Shown: positions 53,743 through 62,042, counted from the first letter of the stretch. The stretch: DNA of 64,000 nt from an uncultured Flavobacteriales bacterium (GCA_903945495.1 CAJAVU010000021.1:335594-399593); one strand, 5' to 3'. Numbers and translations are program-made. Notes: generated by a model not told the origin, from the sequence alone.

Positions 53743-54054
53743 ATGATTTTATACAATGTCACAGTAAGTATTGACCCAGCAATTGCAGAAGATTGGGTGA
53801 ATTGGATGCGTTCGAATCACATTCCTGATGTAATGGCAACGGGTTGTTTTGTAGAAAGTAGAATTTCACGTGTGCACGGTGAAGAGGAAGGCGGAGTAAC
53901 ATACGCAATTACGTATTTGTCGCCAAGTCAGGAAAAAATGGACGAGTACCAGCAACAACACGCACCTGTTTTGCAAAAAGATCATGCTGAACGTTATGCC
54001 GGAAAATTCGCAGCGTTTAGAACTATTTTATCAGTAATTGAAGAATTTAAATAA
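53743..54054 (+). CDS. DUF4286-family protein
   Basis: 103 residues of ferredoxin-like alpha/beta pattern: ILYNVTVSIDPAIAEDWVNWMRSNHIPDVMATGCF and YAITYLSPSQEKMDEYQQQHAPVLQKDHAERYAGKFAAFRT. Small cytoplasmic protein widely conserved in Bacteroidota, often next to rsmA, with unknown function. A TAACTTTA box (one base off consensus) ends 4 nt before the ATG. The rsmA ATG follows the stop directly. Confidence 0.85.
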   Translation: MILYNVTVSIDPAIAEDWVNWMRSNHIPDVMATGCFVESRISRVHGEEEGGVTYAITYLSPSQEKMDEYQQQHAPVLQKDHAERYAGKFAAFRTILSVIEEFK

Positions 54055-54831
54055 ATGTCAGTAAGAGCAAAAAAACACCTTGGACAGCATTTCTTGACGG
54101 ATAAAAACATTTGTCAAAAAATTGCAGCCCAACACAAGGGGCATCAAGATTGCACGAAAGTGTTGGAGATTGGTCCAGGAATGGGCGCGATTACTGAATA
54201 CTTGTTGCAACAGGAGAATCAGGATTTGTATGTCATGGAAATTGACCGCGATTCGATTGCCTATTTGAAACAACATTTTCCGCAATTGGAAGGAAAAATT
54301 ATTGAAGCCGATTTCCTTAAAATGGATTTGAAAAAAATCATGGGCGATGATAAATTTGCCGTGGTTGGAAATTTCCCTTACAATATTTCGTCTCAAATTC
54401 TTTTCAAATGTTTGGATTACCGTGATCAGATTCCTGAAATCATGGGCATGTTCCAAAAGGAAGTAGCTATGCGTGTTGCAGAAAAACCAGGGACGAAAAC
54501 GTACGGAATTATGAGTGTGCTGCTTCAAGCATTTTACGATATTGAATACTGTTTTACGGTAGATGAGCACGTGTTTAATCCACCACCAAAAGTAAAATCA
54601 GGAGTGATTCGTTGCACGCGAAACGAACGTGGATCTTTGCCGTGTGATGAAAAATTATTCATTCGCATCGTAAAAATGAGTTTCAATCAACGTAGAAAAA
54701 CGATTCGTAATTCGATTAAACAATTGATCAATGGGAAAGAATTCGATCATCCGTTTTTGACCTTACGCCCGGAACGTTTATCGGTGGAAGATTTCGTTGA
54801 ATTGACACAAGCGGTTCAAAAAATACTTTAA
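54055..54831 (+). CDS. rsmA: 16S rRNA dimethyladenosine transferase
   Basis: 258 residues. KKHLGQHFLTDKNICQKI start, SAM motif VLEIGPGMGAITEYLL, VMEIDRD, and catalytic VVGNFPYNISSQILF (NxPY). C-terminal helical RNA-binding part has NPPPKVKSGVIRC and MSFNQRRKTIRNSIK. Dimethylates two adjacent adenines in the 3' hairpin of 16S rRNA. Directly abuts the DUF4286 gene. Confidence 0.97.
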   Translation: MSVRAKKHLGQHFLTDKNICQKIAAQHKGHQDCTKVLEIGPGMGAITEYLLQQENQDLYVMEIDRDSIAYLKQHFPQLEGKIIEADFLKMDLKKIMGDDKFAVVGNFPYNISSQILFKCLDYRDQIPEIMGMFQKEVAMRVAEKPGTKTYGIMSVLLQAFYDIEYCFTVDEHVFNPPPKVKSGVIRCTRNERGSLPCDEKLFIRIVKMSFNQRRKTIRNSIKQLINGKEFDHPFLTLRPERLSVEDFVELTQAVQKIL

Positions 54832-54916
54832 CTTTTTCATGAGCCATAAATATTTTCAGGGAATCTAGCGTTGATTTAAGAAAAATGATTTTCTTTGTAC
54901 TACTAAATAAAGGATT

Positions 54917-55096
54917 ATGAATAATTTTTGGCACTCACTTGGAGATTTATTGAACGGAGCATGGTTCTATGATAATATCGGGAACATGTTTAACTATTCA
55001 GTAATTGTACTTGGATTTTTCGGTTTGTTCTACTGGTTGAGAACACAAAAAAAATTAAGCGATAAAGCAGCAAAAGATCCGAATCAATTAAAATAA
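54917..55096 (+). CDS. 59-residue small membrane protein
   Basis: One residue under the track limit. MNNFWHSLGDLLNGAWFYDN, a single span (YSVIVLGFFGLFYWL) and a basic, hydrophilic C-terminus (RTQKKLSDKAAKDPNQLK). Support for being a gene: in-frame ATG to TAA, a composition typical of single-span proteins, and a strong terminator 20 nt after the stop. Bacteroidota have short single-span proteins of similar build (DUF6341-like), but I cannot confirm membership. Confidence 0.65.
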   Translation: MNNFWHSLGDLLNGAWFYDNIGNMFNYSVIVLGFFGLFYWLRTQKKLSDKAAKDPNQLK

Positions 55097-55116
55097 TTCG
55101 GTTTTAAAAATAGTTG

Positions 55117-55151
55117 AAGGTTGTTGGTTTTATTATCAACAACCTTTTTTT
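55117..55151 (+). terminator. Intrinsic terminator
   Basis: Perfect 10-bp stem AAGGTTGTTG / CAACAACCTT, 10-nt loop, then seven T. Immediately precedes the ispD promoter box. Confidence 0.88.
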
Positions 55152-55157
55152 GTTTCG

Positions 55158-55165
55158 TATATTTG
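55158..55165 (+). promoter_or_regulatory. Possible leaderless promoter box of ispD
   Basis: TATATTTG fits TAnnTTTG and ends 4 nt before the ispD ATG, seven bases after the terminator. No -33 TTG at 17-23 nt. Confidence 0.4.
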
Positions 55166-55169
55166 ACTC

Positions 55170-55847
55170 ATGAGTCATTTTTCAATAATTATCACAGCAG
55201 GAGGAATTGGTAAACGCATGGGGGGAACGCTTCCAAAGCAGTTTATGTTAGTTCAAGGAAAACCTATTTTACTGCATACCATGGAAATTTTTCATGCGTA
55301 TGATTCAACGGCTCAATTGATTATTACGCTACCAAACGAATGGGTTTCGTATTGGAAAGAACTGTTACACGAACGCAATTGTACTATTCCACATAAATTG
55401 GTGGATGGCGGTTCAGAGCGTTATCACTCAATTAAAAATGCACTTTCAGTTTGTACGGGTGAATTTATTGCAGTTCACGATGGTGTGCGGCCGTTGGTCA
55501 ATCATAAAACGATCAAAAACTGTTTTGATACAGTACACGAAAAAGGACAAGTAATTCCTGTTGTTTCGGTGAAAGAATCATTACGAATGATTTTCGATGA
55601 TACCTCGAAAGCAGTTCCAAGAGCTAATTATTGTTTGGTTCAAACGCCTCAAGTATTTAAAGCCGAAGTTCTGAGAATAGCCTACGAACGCGAATTTCAC
55701 GCAGCAATAACGGATGACGCAAGTTTGGTAGAAGAAGCTGGTTTTCCAATCACTTTGGTTGAAGGAAATGAAGAGAATATCAAAATCACGACGCAGCTGG
55801 ATTTAAAAATTGCAGAAATAACCGTCTTAAAAAATGGTAATTTTTAG
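55170..55847 (+). CDS. ispD: 2-C-methyl-D-erythritol 4-phosphate cytidylyltransferase
   Basis: 225 residues. CTP-binding loop ITAGGIGKRMGGTLPKQFM, DGGSERYHSIKNAL, VAVHDGVRPLV-type (IAVHDGVRPLV) and ITDDASLVEEAG. Third step of the MEP isoprenoid pathway, making CDP-methylerythritol. metF follows 56 nt downstream with its own promoter box. Confidence 0.96.
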   Translation: MSHFSIIITAGGIGKRMGGTLPKQFMLVQGKPILLHTMEIFHAYDSTAQLIITLPNEWVSYWKELLHERNCTIPHKLVDGGSERYHSIKNALSVCTGEFIAVHDGVRPLVNHKTIKNCFDTVHEKGQVIPVVSVKESLRMIFDDTSKAVPRANYCLVQTPQVFKAEVLRIAYEREFHAAITDDASLVEEAGFPITLVEGNEENIKITTQLDLKIAEITVLKNGNF

Positions 55848-55877
55848 CTGTAAAATTCCGAATTCAGATTTCTAAAG

Positions 55878-55885
55878 TATCTTTG
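55878..55885 (+). promoter_or_regulatory. -7 box of metF
   Basis: TATCTTTG ends 18 nt before the chosen metF ATG, the same spacing as for kynU, hemL and the aminotransferase gene. No -33 element seen. Confidence 0.4.
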
Positions 55886-55903
55886 CACTTCACGAATAAA
55901 GAA

Positions 55904-56854
55904 ATGAAAGTAACAGAACACCTTAAAGAAGCAAAAGACACCTTATTCTCTTTTGAAATTTTACCTCCATTAAAAGGAAAAAGTATTCAATCAATTTATG
56001 ACGGAATCGATCCTTTGATGGAATTTAAACCTCGTTTTGTCAATGTTACTTATCACCGTGAAGAATTCATCTACAAAGAGCGTGAAAACGGTTTGTTAGA
56101 GAAAATTGCCATTCGCAAACGTCCAGGAACTGTTGGGATTTGTGCGGCAATTATGAATAAATACCAAGTCGATGCTGTTCCTCACTTAATTTGTGGAGGA
56201 TTTAGTAAAGAGGAGACAGAAAATGCATTGATTGATTTGCAGTTTTTAGGAATTGACAATGTCTTAGCCTTACGTGGTGATTCAATCAAAACAGAATCAA
56301 CGTTTCGTCCGCACAAAGATGGTCACAAATATGCCGTTGAGTTAATTCAGCAAATTGGTGAAATGAATCATGGAACATACATGATGGATGATATTCAATT
56401 GGAACCAACTGATTTTTGTATTGGTACAGCTGGATATCCTGAAAAGCACTTTGAGGCAATGAATATGACAACCGATTTGCAATATTTGAAAGCGAAAGTA
56501 GATGCTGGAGCGGATTATATTGTGACACAAATGTTTTTCGATAATAAAAAATATTTTGATTTTGTTGCAGCTTGTCGTGAAATAGGAATTAACGTTCCAA
56601 TCATTCCAGGATTGAAGCCAATTAAGACAATGGATCACATTACGTTCCTTCCGAAATTCTTCAAGATTGATTATCCTGAAGCCTTGTCAAATGAGTTACT
56701 GAAATGCAAAGACAACAAGCAAGTTGAGCAATTGGGTATTGAATGGGGAATTCAGCAATCAAAAGAGTTGAAAGAAGCAGGCGCTCCATGTATTCATTAT
56801 TACACGATGTCTAATTCATCGATGGTAAAAGCGATTGCAAAAGAAATTTTTTAA
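55904..56854 (+). CDS. metF: Methylenetetrahydrofolate reductase
   Basis: The track starts at a TTG seven codons upstream, inside the promoter box; I use the ATG at MKVTEHLKEAKDTLF, giving 316 residues. FAD-barrel motifs: FSFEILPPLKGKSI (catalytic Glu), FVNVTYHREE, LALRGDSIK, CIGTAGYPEKH, DAGADYIVTQMFFDNK and PIIPGLKPI. Reduces methylene-THF to methyl-THF for methionine synthesis. Confidence 0.95.
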   Translation: MKVTEHLKEAKDTLFSFEILPPLKGKSIQSIYDGIDPLMEFKPRFVNVTYHREEFIYKERENGLLEKIAIRKRPGTVGICAAIMNKYQVDAVPHLICGGFSKEETENALIDLQFLGIDNVLALRGDSIKTESTFRPHKDGHKYAVELIQQIGEMNHGTYMMDDIQLEPTDFCIGTAGYPEKHFEAMNMTTDLQYLKAKVDAGADYIVTQMFFDNKKYFDFVAACREIGINVPIIPGLKPIKTMDHITFLPKFFKIDYPEALSNELLKCKDNKQVEQLGIEWGIQQSKELKEAGAPCIHYYTMSNSSMVKAIAKEIF

Positions 56855-56881
56855 TTAATACCAACTAATCAACGTAAGCAT

Positions 56882-57418
56882 ATGAAAAATTTGACTTTAT
56901 TACTCCTTCTCTTAGTTGCTGTGAATGTGCAAGCGCAAAAAGAATCAATTCAATTGAAAAATGCATTGGTGGTTGGTCAATTAGATAAAGCAGAAGATCG
57001 TTATTCAGTGGAAATAAATTTAACTGAGTTGTTAACTGAAGCAGGTGTTAAGGCAATCCCATCGTTGAATATTTTAAAAATGGGAAGTGATGCTTCAATT
57101 ATTGCGACAGACTCAATTCAAAAGCTAATTGCCGCTAAAGGAATTGATACGTACATTTTAGTTTCAGTTCGTGGTTATGATAAAAAATTCAAAAAAACGC
57201 ATCGTAAAGATGAATTGAAAACAGCATTAGATGCTGGTAATTTATTTCCTATTTACCGTGATGAGGTTGTTTCCGTTAGTTTTGAGTTTATGTTCTACAG
57301 AAATGGTCAATTCATCGGAACGGACATTGTTAAGTGTGGAAATGTATCAAGTCGTGACACTGTGATCAAACGTTTCAGAAAGAGTGTTGCTAAACGAATT
57401 GAGAAGAGTTGGAAATAG
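56882..57418 (+). CDS. Exported protein of unknown function
   Basis: 178 residues with a signal peptide (MKNLTLLLLLLVAVNVQAQ). Alpha/beta periplasmic-type domain with IAAKGIDTYILVSVRGYDKKFKKTHRKDELK and a basic C-terminus (DTVIKRFRKSVAKRIEKSWK). No family named. Probably cotranscribed with metF (27-nt gap). Its stop codon directly abuts the stop codon of the convergent ribE. Confidence 0.65.
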   Translation: MKNLTLLLLLLVAVNVQAQKESIQLKNALVVGQLDKAEDRYSVEINLTELLTEAGVKAIPSLNILKMGSDASIIATDSIQKLIAAKGIDTYILVSVRGYDKKFKKTHRKDELKTALDAGNLFPIYRDEVVSVSFEFMFYRNGQFIGTDIVKCGNVSSRDTVIKRFRKSVAKRIEKSWK

Positions 57419-57997
57419 TTATTTCCCCATCATCTTAGCAACGTATTTCCCGATAATATCAAATTCTAGATTAACCGTCGCACCAACTTCTAAGGTATGA
57501 AAGTTAGTATGATCATACGTATACGGAATAATGCAAACGGAAAATTCATGTGTTTTTGAATCAACAACTGTTAAGCTTGTTCCATTAATTGTAATAGAAC
57601 CTTTTTCAACGGTTAAATCAGCACTTTCATATCGGAAAGTATATTTCCAGCTGCCGTTTTGATCTTCAATTGCAATACAGGTTCCAGTTGTATCGACATG
57701 GCCTTGAACAATGTGTCCATCCAAACGTCCATTCATTTGCATGCAGCGTTCAAGATTGACTTTCGTTCCAACTTTCCATGAACCTAAATTGGTTTTAATC
57801 AGCGTTTCTTGAATGGCTGTAACGACGTATTCATTTCCAGAAATTTCAACAACAGTAAGGCAACAACCATTGTGTGCAACGCTCTGATCTATTTTCAATT
57901 CAGAGGTAAAAGGTGCTTCCAACGTGAAGTGAATATTTTCACTTTCCTTTTGAATGGATTTAACCACTCCTAATTGTTCGATGATTCCTGTAAACAT
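57419..57997 (-). CDS. ribE: Riboflavin synthase alpha chain
   Basis: 192 residues with the two lumazine-binding repeats: MFTGIIEQLGVVKSI at the N-terminus with VAHNGCCLTVVEI, and GHIVQGHVDTTGTCI with GSITINGTSLTVVDS in the second half. Dismutates two 6,7-dimethyl-8-ribityllumazine molecules to riboflavin. No FMN riboswitch is visible upstream. The stop abuts the neighbour's stop with zero spacing. Confidence 0.97.
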   Translation of the reverse strand: MFTGIIEQLGVVKSIQKESENIHFTLEAPFTSELKIDQSVAHNGCCLTVVEISGNEYVVTAIQETLIKTNLGSWKVGTKVNLERCMQMNGRLDGHIVQGHVDTTGTCIAIEDQNGSWKYTFRYESADLTVEKGSITINGTSLTVVDSKTHEFSVCIIPYTYDHTNFHTLEVGATVNLEFDIIGKYVAKMMGK

Positions 57998-58042
57998 TGT
58001 ATTTTTGCATAAAGTTACTTCAAAATTAATAGTTAGCCATTC

Positions 58043-58969
58043 ATGAAATCAAAATTCCTACTCGCGATTACTCTTCTTGTTCTTGGTTCTTGCAATTTGG
58101 TCAGAATGAAGAACAATCATACAGCGAAAGTTTTATTGAAAGATTCTATTGAAACAGCCAATTTTGATCTTGATTCCTTACATATAAAATATTGGAAAGG
58201 TGGTCAAGGTCCAACGCTTGTTTTTGTTCATGGTTTTGGTGGCGATGCCTTGATGACATGGGACCGTGAATTGGCACATTTTGCAAAAACACATACAGTT
58301 ATAACATACGATTTGTTATGGTTCGGAAAAAGTTATTCGAACGAGACACCCAATTTGTTAACCCAAACAGCCGCGTTAGAAAAGTTGTTGGCCTATCTGA
58401 AAGTCGATTCTGCAACCTTTGTTGGTCAAAGTTATGGCGGTTTTATTGCCCTAGATTTTGCAACACAACATCCTGAAATGATTCAAAAATTGGTGATTGC
58501 GAATAGCCCTGGATCTACATTTGATGTCTCATATTTAGATACAGTTTGCAAGAATTATGGGGTTACTAGAATAGATGAATTGTTTGTAATGGAACAGCCA
58601 AAGGATTTACAACGCTTGGTAAATATGTCAACCTACAAAAAACCTCACATCCCGAAATTTCTTTTGAAACAGATGTATACTGAATTTTGTGATCAGTATC
58701 ATCAAGAACAACGTTTATTATTGCAAACATTGCCAGCTGAAAAAGCACGCATTTCGAATATAGATCAAATTAAACAAATTCCAACCTTGGTTTTATGGGG
58801 TGAAAATGATGAATTGTTTCCAAAAGCTGAAGGGATAAAATTTGCCAATGCAGTGAACGCAAACTTCGTTTCGATTCCTAAATGTGGACATGCTGCTCAA
58901 ATTGATGATCATGACTCATTCCTAAAGTCTTTAAACGAGTTTATTAATGGTGTTAATCGTCAAGATTAG
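58043..58969 (+). CDS. Alpha/beta-hydrolase lipoprotein
   Basis: 308 residues. Lipoprotein signal FLLAITLLVLGSCNLV (Cys near 17). Hydrolase motifs: oxyanion region FVHGFGGDALMTWD, nucleophile elbow VGQSYGGFIAL, acid in WGENDELFPKAE and histidine in KCGHAAQIDDHD. Periplasmic-facing esterase/lipase-like enzyme of unknown substrate. The 3' end overlaps the convergent sensor kinase gene by 17 nt. Confidence 0.88.
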   Translation: MKSKFLLAITLLVLGSCNLVRMKNNHTAKVLLKDSIETANFDLDSLHIKYWKGGQGPTLVFVHGFGGDALMTWDRELAHFAKTHTVITYDLLWFGKSYSNETPNLLTQTAALEKLLAYLKVDSATFVGQSYGGFIALDFATQHPEMIQKLVIANSPGSTFDVSYLDTVCKNYGVTRIDELFVMEQPKDLQRLVNMSTYKKPHIPKFLLKQMYTEFCDQYHQEQRLLLQTLPAEKARISNIDQIKQIPTLVLWGENDELFPKAEGIKFANAVNANFVSIPKCGHAAQIDDHDSFLKSLNEFINGVNRQD

Positions 58970-60167
58970 AAAGTTTGAAACTATATAAGGTTCCTGTTTC
59001 TGTTGAATTTCTGGAATATTCTCCGTCCAATTGTTCTGTTAGTGTTTCGATTAATTGAAGGCCAAAAGAAGATTGATTTTCCTGTTCTTTCCAAGATCCA
59101 TTGTCTTCGTATGTAAGCAGTAATTGTCCGTCGAGTTCTGAAGTAAAGATGATATTAATAATTCCTTGGTTCTCAAAGGCATGCTTCATTGAATTAGAAA
59201 CGAGTTCAGCAACAAGAAGTGCCAGAGGAACAATTGTTTTGGAACCAACTTTATCTAAATTCGAAGTAACATTCACTTGAATAGGCAGCTGTACAGAAGT
59301 TGATCGAATTAAATCGTCGATGAGGGTTTTGAAATAATCCGATGCATCCATTTGCGACAAGTTCTTTTCTTGATACATTTTTTGGTGAATCAATGACATA
59401 GTCATCACACGGTTTATGGCATCGGTAAAGTGAACTTTTGCATCTTCGGATTCGATTTCAGCCGATTGTAAGCGCAAGAGACTCGTGATTACCTGTAAGT
59501 TGTTTTTTACACGATGATGAATTTCCTGTAAAAGAACTGTCTTTTCCTCGTTTTGAAGGCGAATCATTTTGTATTGTTCATTCAATTCTCCATTAGCTTG
59601 TCTAAACTTCCCTTCAGCGTGCGCTGTTGTATTTATAAAAATGTGAATGAAATAACCAATAATGAACATACAAAGGGTAAATTCTAGCATTAAACCAATC
59701 AATTCCATTTGAGAATAATTCTCTTTTAATGTTTCATTGGTATTCATAAAAAAATAGAAGTACAAAGAAACGCTAATGGCAATGATTGCCAATATAGTGT
59801 GTCCAACTTTCTTTCCAAGGTTAAAGAAGCCAAAAATGGCGATGATAATCATCCAAAGTGGTTCAATTATGTGAGGATTATTCTTAACCAAGAACATGGA
59901 TGAAATAACCAGGATCAAGGATGCTATTACATTGAAATAGGATACGATAATGAATCGTTTCGTAACAAGTAAATAGATTAAACCCGTTAATGAAATAAGA
60001 AATCCACTTAGATATTGGATAAAGGTTGTGATATTATGAAAGGAAAAGAATGCGGATATCACAAAAAGCCCAATGCATAAAATGACATTTACTCTCCATG
60101 CCGATTTAAATCGAGCGATGTCATAAAAATCTGTATAAGAATGTTTTGGTTCTTTAAAGAAGAGCAC
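58953..60167 (-). CDS. Sensor histidine kinase, HisKA_2 / HWE-like
   Basis: 404 residues beginning at a GTG; no ATG occurs before the first membrane span, so GTG is the likely start. Six membrane spans fill residues about 20-185. A short coiled coil (EQYKMIRLQNEEKTVLL) leads to the phospho-acceptor block EIHHRVKNNLQVITSLLRLQS (His about 218). The ATPase domain has PLALLVAELVSNSMKHAF (N box) and YEDNGSWKEQENQSSFGLQLIETL (G boxes). No response regulator is adjacent. 53 nt upstream of the MORN gene's stop. Confidence 0.92.
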   Translation of the reverse strand: MLFFKEPKHSYTDFYDIARFKSAWRVNVILCIGLFVISAFFSFHNITTFIQYLSGFLISLTGLIYLLVTKRFIIVSYFNVIASLILVISSMFLVKNNPHIIEPLWMIIIAIFGFFNLGKKVGHTILAIIAISVSLYFYFFMNTNETLKENYSQMELIGLMLEFTLCMFIIGYFIHIFINTTAHAEGKFRQANGELNEQYKMIRLQNEEKTVLLQEIHHRVKNNLQVITSLLRLQSAEIESEDAKVHFTDAINRVMTMSLIHQKMYQEKNLSQMDASDYFKTLIDDLIRSTSVQLPIQVNVTSNLDKVGSKTIVPLALLVAELVSNSMKHAFENQGIINIIFTSELDGQLLLTYEDNGSWKEQENQSSFGLQLIETLTEQLDGEYSRNSTETGTLYSFKLSNLDD

Positions 60168-60219
60168 GGTCTAAATTTCAGTGAGTGATGAAGATAGCGT
60201 AAATTATAACATAAATCAA

Positions 60220-60639
60220 TTAGGGAACAAAATTATTTGCTTTCCATTTGCCTTTTTGAACAATTCCGTTAGCGAACCATAAAGTACCTTTTCCTTCTAG
60301 CAATCCATCTACGAATCCTCCTTCGTAATAATCTCCATTGGTCCAAGACATTGATCCTTTACCATTTTGTAAGCCCATGACCCAATTTCCTTCATAGGTT
60401 TCGCCAGTTTCCCAAACCATTTTTCCTTTTCCGTTTTGGAAATTATTTTTCCAGTTCCCTTCGTAATACGCACCACCTGACCAGAACATTTTTCCGAATC
60501 CATTGGCTAATCCATTTTCCATCTCGCCGATGTACTTATCACCAGAATCGTAAAATATTGTATCACCAAACTCCTGTGATAGAGAATCAAAACTGATAAA
60601 CGAAAATGAAATCAAAACAAGAAAAAGAGCTTTTTTCAT
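60220..60639 (-). CDS. Exported MORN-repeat protein
   Basis: Start chosen at MKKALFLVLISFSFISF (signal peptide ending DSLSQ), eight codons inside the track ORF; 139 residues. Four MORN repeats: YIGEMENGLANGFGKMFW, YEGNWKNNFQNGKGKMVW, YEGNWVMGLQNGKGSMSW, YEGGFVDGLLEGKGTLWF. MORN repeats form beta-hairpin rows that bind lipids or proteins. Probably periplasmic or surface attached. It may be cotranscribed with the sensor kinase downstream. Confidence 0.85.
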   Translation of the reverse strand: MKKALFLVLISFSFISFDSLSQEFGDTIFYDSGDKYIGEMENGLANGFGKMFWSGGAYYEGNWKNNFQNGKGKMVWETGETYEGNWVMGLQNGKGSMSWTNGDYYEGGFVDGLLEGKGTLWFANGIVQKGKWKANNFVP

Positions 60640-60764
60640 ACAATTGGGTTTTAGAATTCTCAAAGATATTCATTTGATTTTCAAAATTCTTGAAAAAAGT
60701 TTGATTTTTTGAAAAATTCGCGAATGCTTTTAAAGTATTGAAAATCAATTATAAAAACGGTATT

Positions 60765-60822
60765 AACCGACAACAAACGAAAAATAGTCGAAAGAAAACG
60801 ACAAATAACCGAATCACGAAAT
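60765..60822. promoter_or_regulatory. Helically phased CGA motifs upstream of the ssb cluster
   Basis: CGA trinucleotides within A-rich sequence occur at 60768, 60778, 60789, 60799 and 60810, spacings 10, 11, 10, 11, with another at 60817. This in-phase pattern about 100 nt before the first ssb ATG could be an operator or intrinsically curved DNA. No protein is known to bind it. Confidence 0.25.
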
Positions 60823-60914
60823 TGAACCATCACAACTTTGCATCGTCGAATTCAGAATACGACTTCTGATCAGACACTTAACAAATTTTTCAAACTTTTT
60901 AAATTATTACAAAC

Positions 60915-61268
60915 ATGAACACATTACGCAACAAAGTAAGTTTGATTGGACGCCTTGGGGCACAACCAGAAGTAACAACTTTCGAATCTGGAAGTACATT
61001 AGCACGCTTCACATTAGCAACAAACGAAAGCTACAAAGACAAAAACGGGCAATGGCACGAAAACACACAATGGCATACAATCAATGCCTGGGGAAGAATT
61101 GCTGAACGTGTAAAAAAAGCGCTGAACAAAGGTCAAGAAGTGATTGTCGAAGGCAAATTAGTACACCAAACCTACGAAACAAAAACGGGTGAAAAACGCT
61201 ATGGCACAATCATCGAGGCAACGGAATTCTTGTTGTTGCAACCGAAATCAGAAACAACTCAAAAATAA
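60915..61268 (+). CDS. Single-stranded DNA-binding protein, short form without acidic tail
   Basis: 117 residues: one OB fold with NKVSLIGRLGAQPEV, ARFTLATNESYKDKNGQW, TQWHTINAWGRIAERV and VEGKLVHQTYETKTGEKRYGTIIEA. Unlike housekeeping SSB, it ends right after the OB fold (LLLQPKSETTQK) and lacks the acidic DDDIPF-type C-terminal tip that recruits partners. First of three paralogues; a hairpin separates it from the second. Confidence 0.9.
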   Translation: MNTLRNKVSLIGRLGAQPEVTTFESGSTLARFTLATNESYKDKNGQWHENTQWHTINAWGRIAERVKKALNKGQEVIVEGKLVHQTYETKTGEKRYGTIIEATEFLLLQPKSETTQK

Positions 61269-61283
61269 ACCTAATCTACCACC

Positions 61284-61309
61284 AATGGAGCCGTTAAGGC
61301 GGCTCCATT
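61284..61309 (+). terminator. Hairpin between the first two ssb genes
   Basis: Perfect 9-bp stem AATGGAGCC / GGCTCCATT, 8-nt loop, followed by a weak T stretch. Terminator or attenuator controlling read-through into the second ssb. Confidence 0.55.
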
Positions 61310-61323
61310 TAAAATCGTACAAA

Positions 61324-61635
61324 ATGAATCACGTTAATTTAATTGGAAAAGTGTGCTCAGCACCAAAAGTTGTTCAACTTCCTAGTGGAAGAAAAATCGC
61401 AAAATTTACCATGTCAACCAAAGAAATGTACTTGGATGAAACGGGTAAAACAAAATCAAGAAGCCAATGGCACCAACTTACAGCTTGGGGAAGATGGGTA
61501 CAAGTAATTGAAGAACTTGGTCAAGTGGGAATGGATTTGGCAGTGGAAGGAAAGTTAGTTTCTCGTTTCTATCAGCAGGAAGGACAGCGAAAATTTGTTT
61601 CTGAAGTTGAAGTGAATGATCTAATTATTCTGTAA
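61324..61635 (+). CDS. Second tail-less single-stranded DNA-binding protein
   Basis: Start at MNHVNLIGKVCSAPKVV; the track's upstream extension overlaps the first ssb and is not real. 103 residues, OB fold only: KFTMSTKEMYLDETGKTK, SQWHQLTAWGRWVQVIEEL, VEGKLVSRFYQQEGQRKF. No acidic tail. The stop overlaps the next ATG by one base (TAATG), so the four-helix-bundle gene is translationally coupled. Confidence 0.88.
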   Translation: MNHVNLIGKVCSAPKVVQLPSGRKIAKFTMSTKEMYLDETGKTKSRSQWHQLTAWGRWVQVIEELGQVGMDLAVEGKLVSRFYQQEGQRKFVSEVEVNDLIIL

Positions 61636-62042
61636 TGGAAACGACAATCATGACTCAGCGAAAAGATACTTTCTCCTTCGAAGATTTAATCGCATGGCAA
61701 AAAGGACATAAATTGCTCATTACTGTTTTTAAGCAATTGAAAGAAAAGGAAAGTACAGTTGATCGACAATTTGATGTTCAAATGAAGCAAACCGCAATTG
61801 CCATTTGCAGCCAAATCGCAGCGGGATACGAACAAAGTATTCCTTCAATAACGATTGATTTTCTTCGGAATGCAAAAGGTGCAGCAGCTTCCTTGACAAC
61901 GCAGATCATTCTAGCAAAAGAACTAGGTTATTTTGAAGCTGATTTAACATCAGAATTATATGCCTTAGCAAAAGAAGTTTCAAAAATTATCCAAGGCTTA
62001 ATCAATTACATCAGCAATAAAAATGAATCAAATTTAGCCTAA
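61635..62042 (+). CDS. Divergent four-helix-bundle protein (S23/IVS family)
   Basis: 135 residues. Family start FSFEDLIAWQKGHKLLITVFKQL, then QMKQTAIAICSQIAAGYEQS and FLRNAKGAAASLTTQIILAKELGYFEADLTSELYALAKEVSKIIQGLINYI. It corresponds to the helix-bundle pattern of the gene between kynU and kmo, but the central NIAEGFERSG motif is degraded to QIAAGYEQSI. Embedded between two ssb genes with a one-base overlap, suggesting function with single-stranded nucleic acid; inference. Confidence 0.8.
   Translation: METTIMTQRKDTFSFEDLIAWQKGHKLLITVFKQLKEKESTVDRQFDVQMKQTAIAICSQIAAGYEQSIPSITIDFLRNAKGAAASLTTQIILAKELGYFEADLTSELYALAKEVSKIIQGLINYISNKNESNLA

Noticed and set aside
54058-54570. 170-residue minus-strand ORF antisense to rsmA
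   Set aside because: Shadow of a confidently identified gene; no motif or promoter of its own.
57400-58043. FMN riboswitch upstream of ribE
   Set aside because: Only 45 nt separate ribE from the divergent hydrolase gene and no FMN-element sequence is visible.
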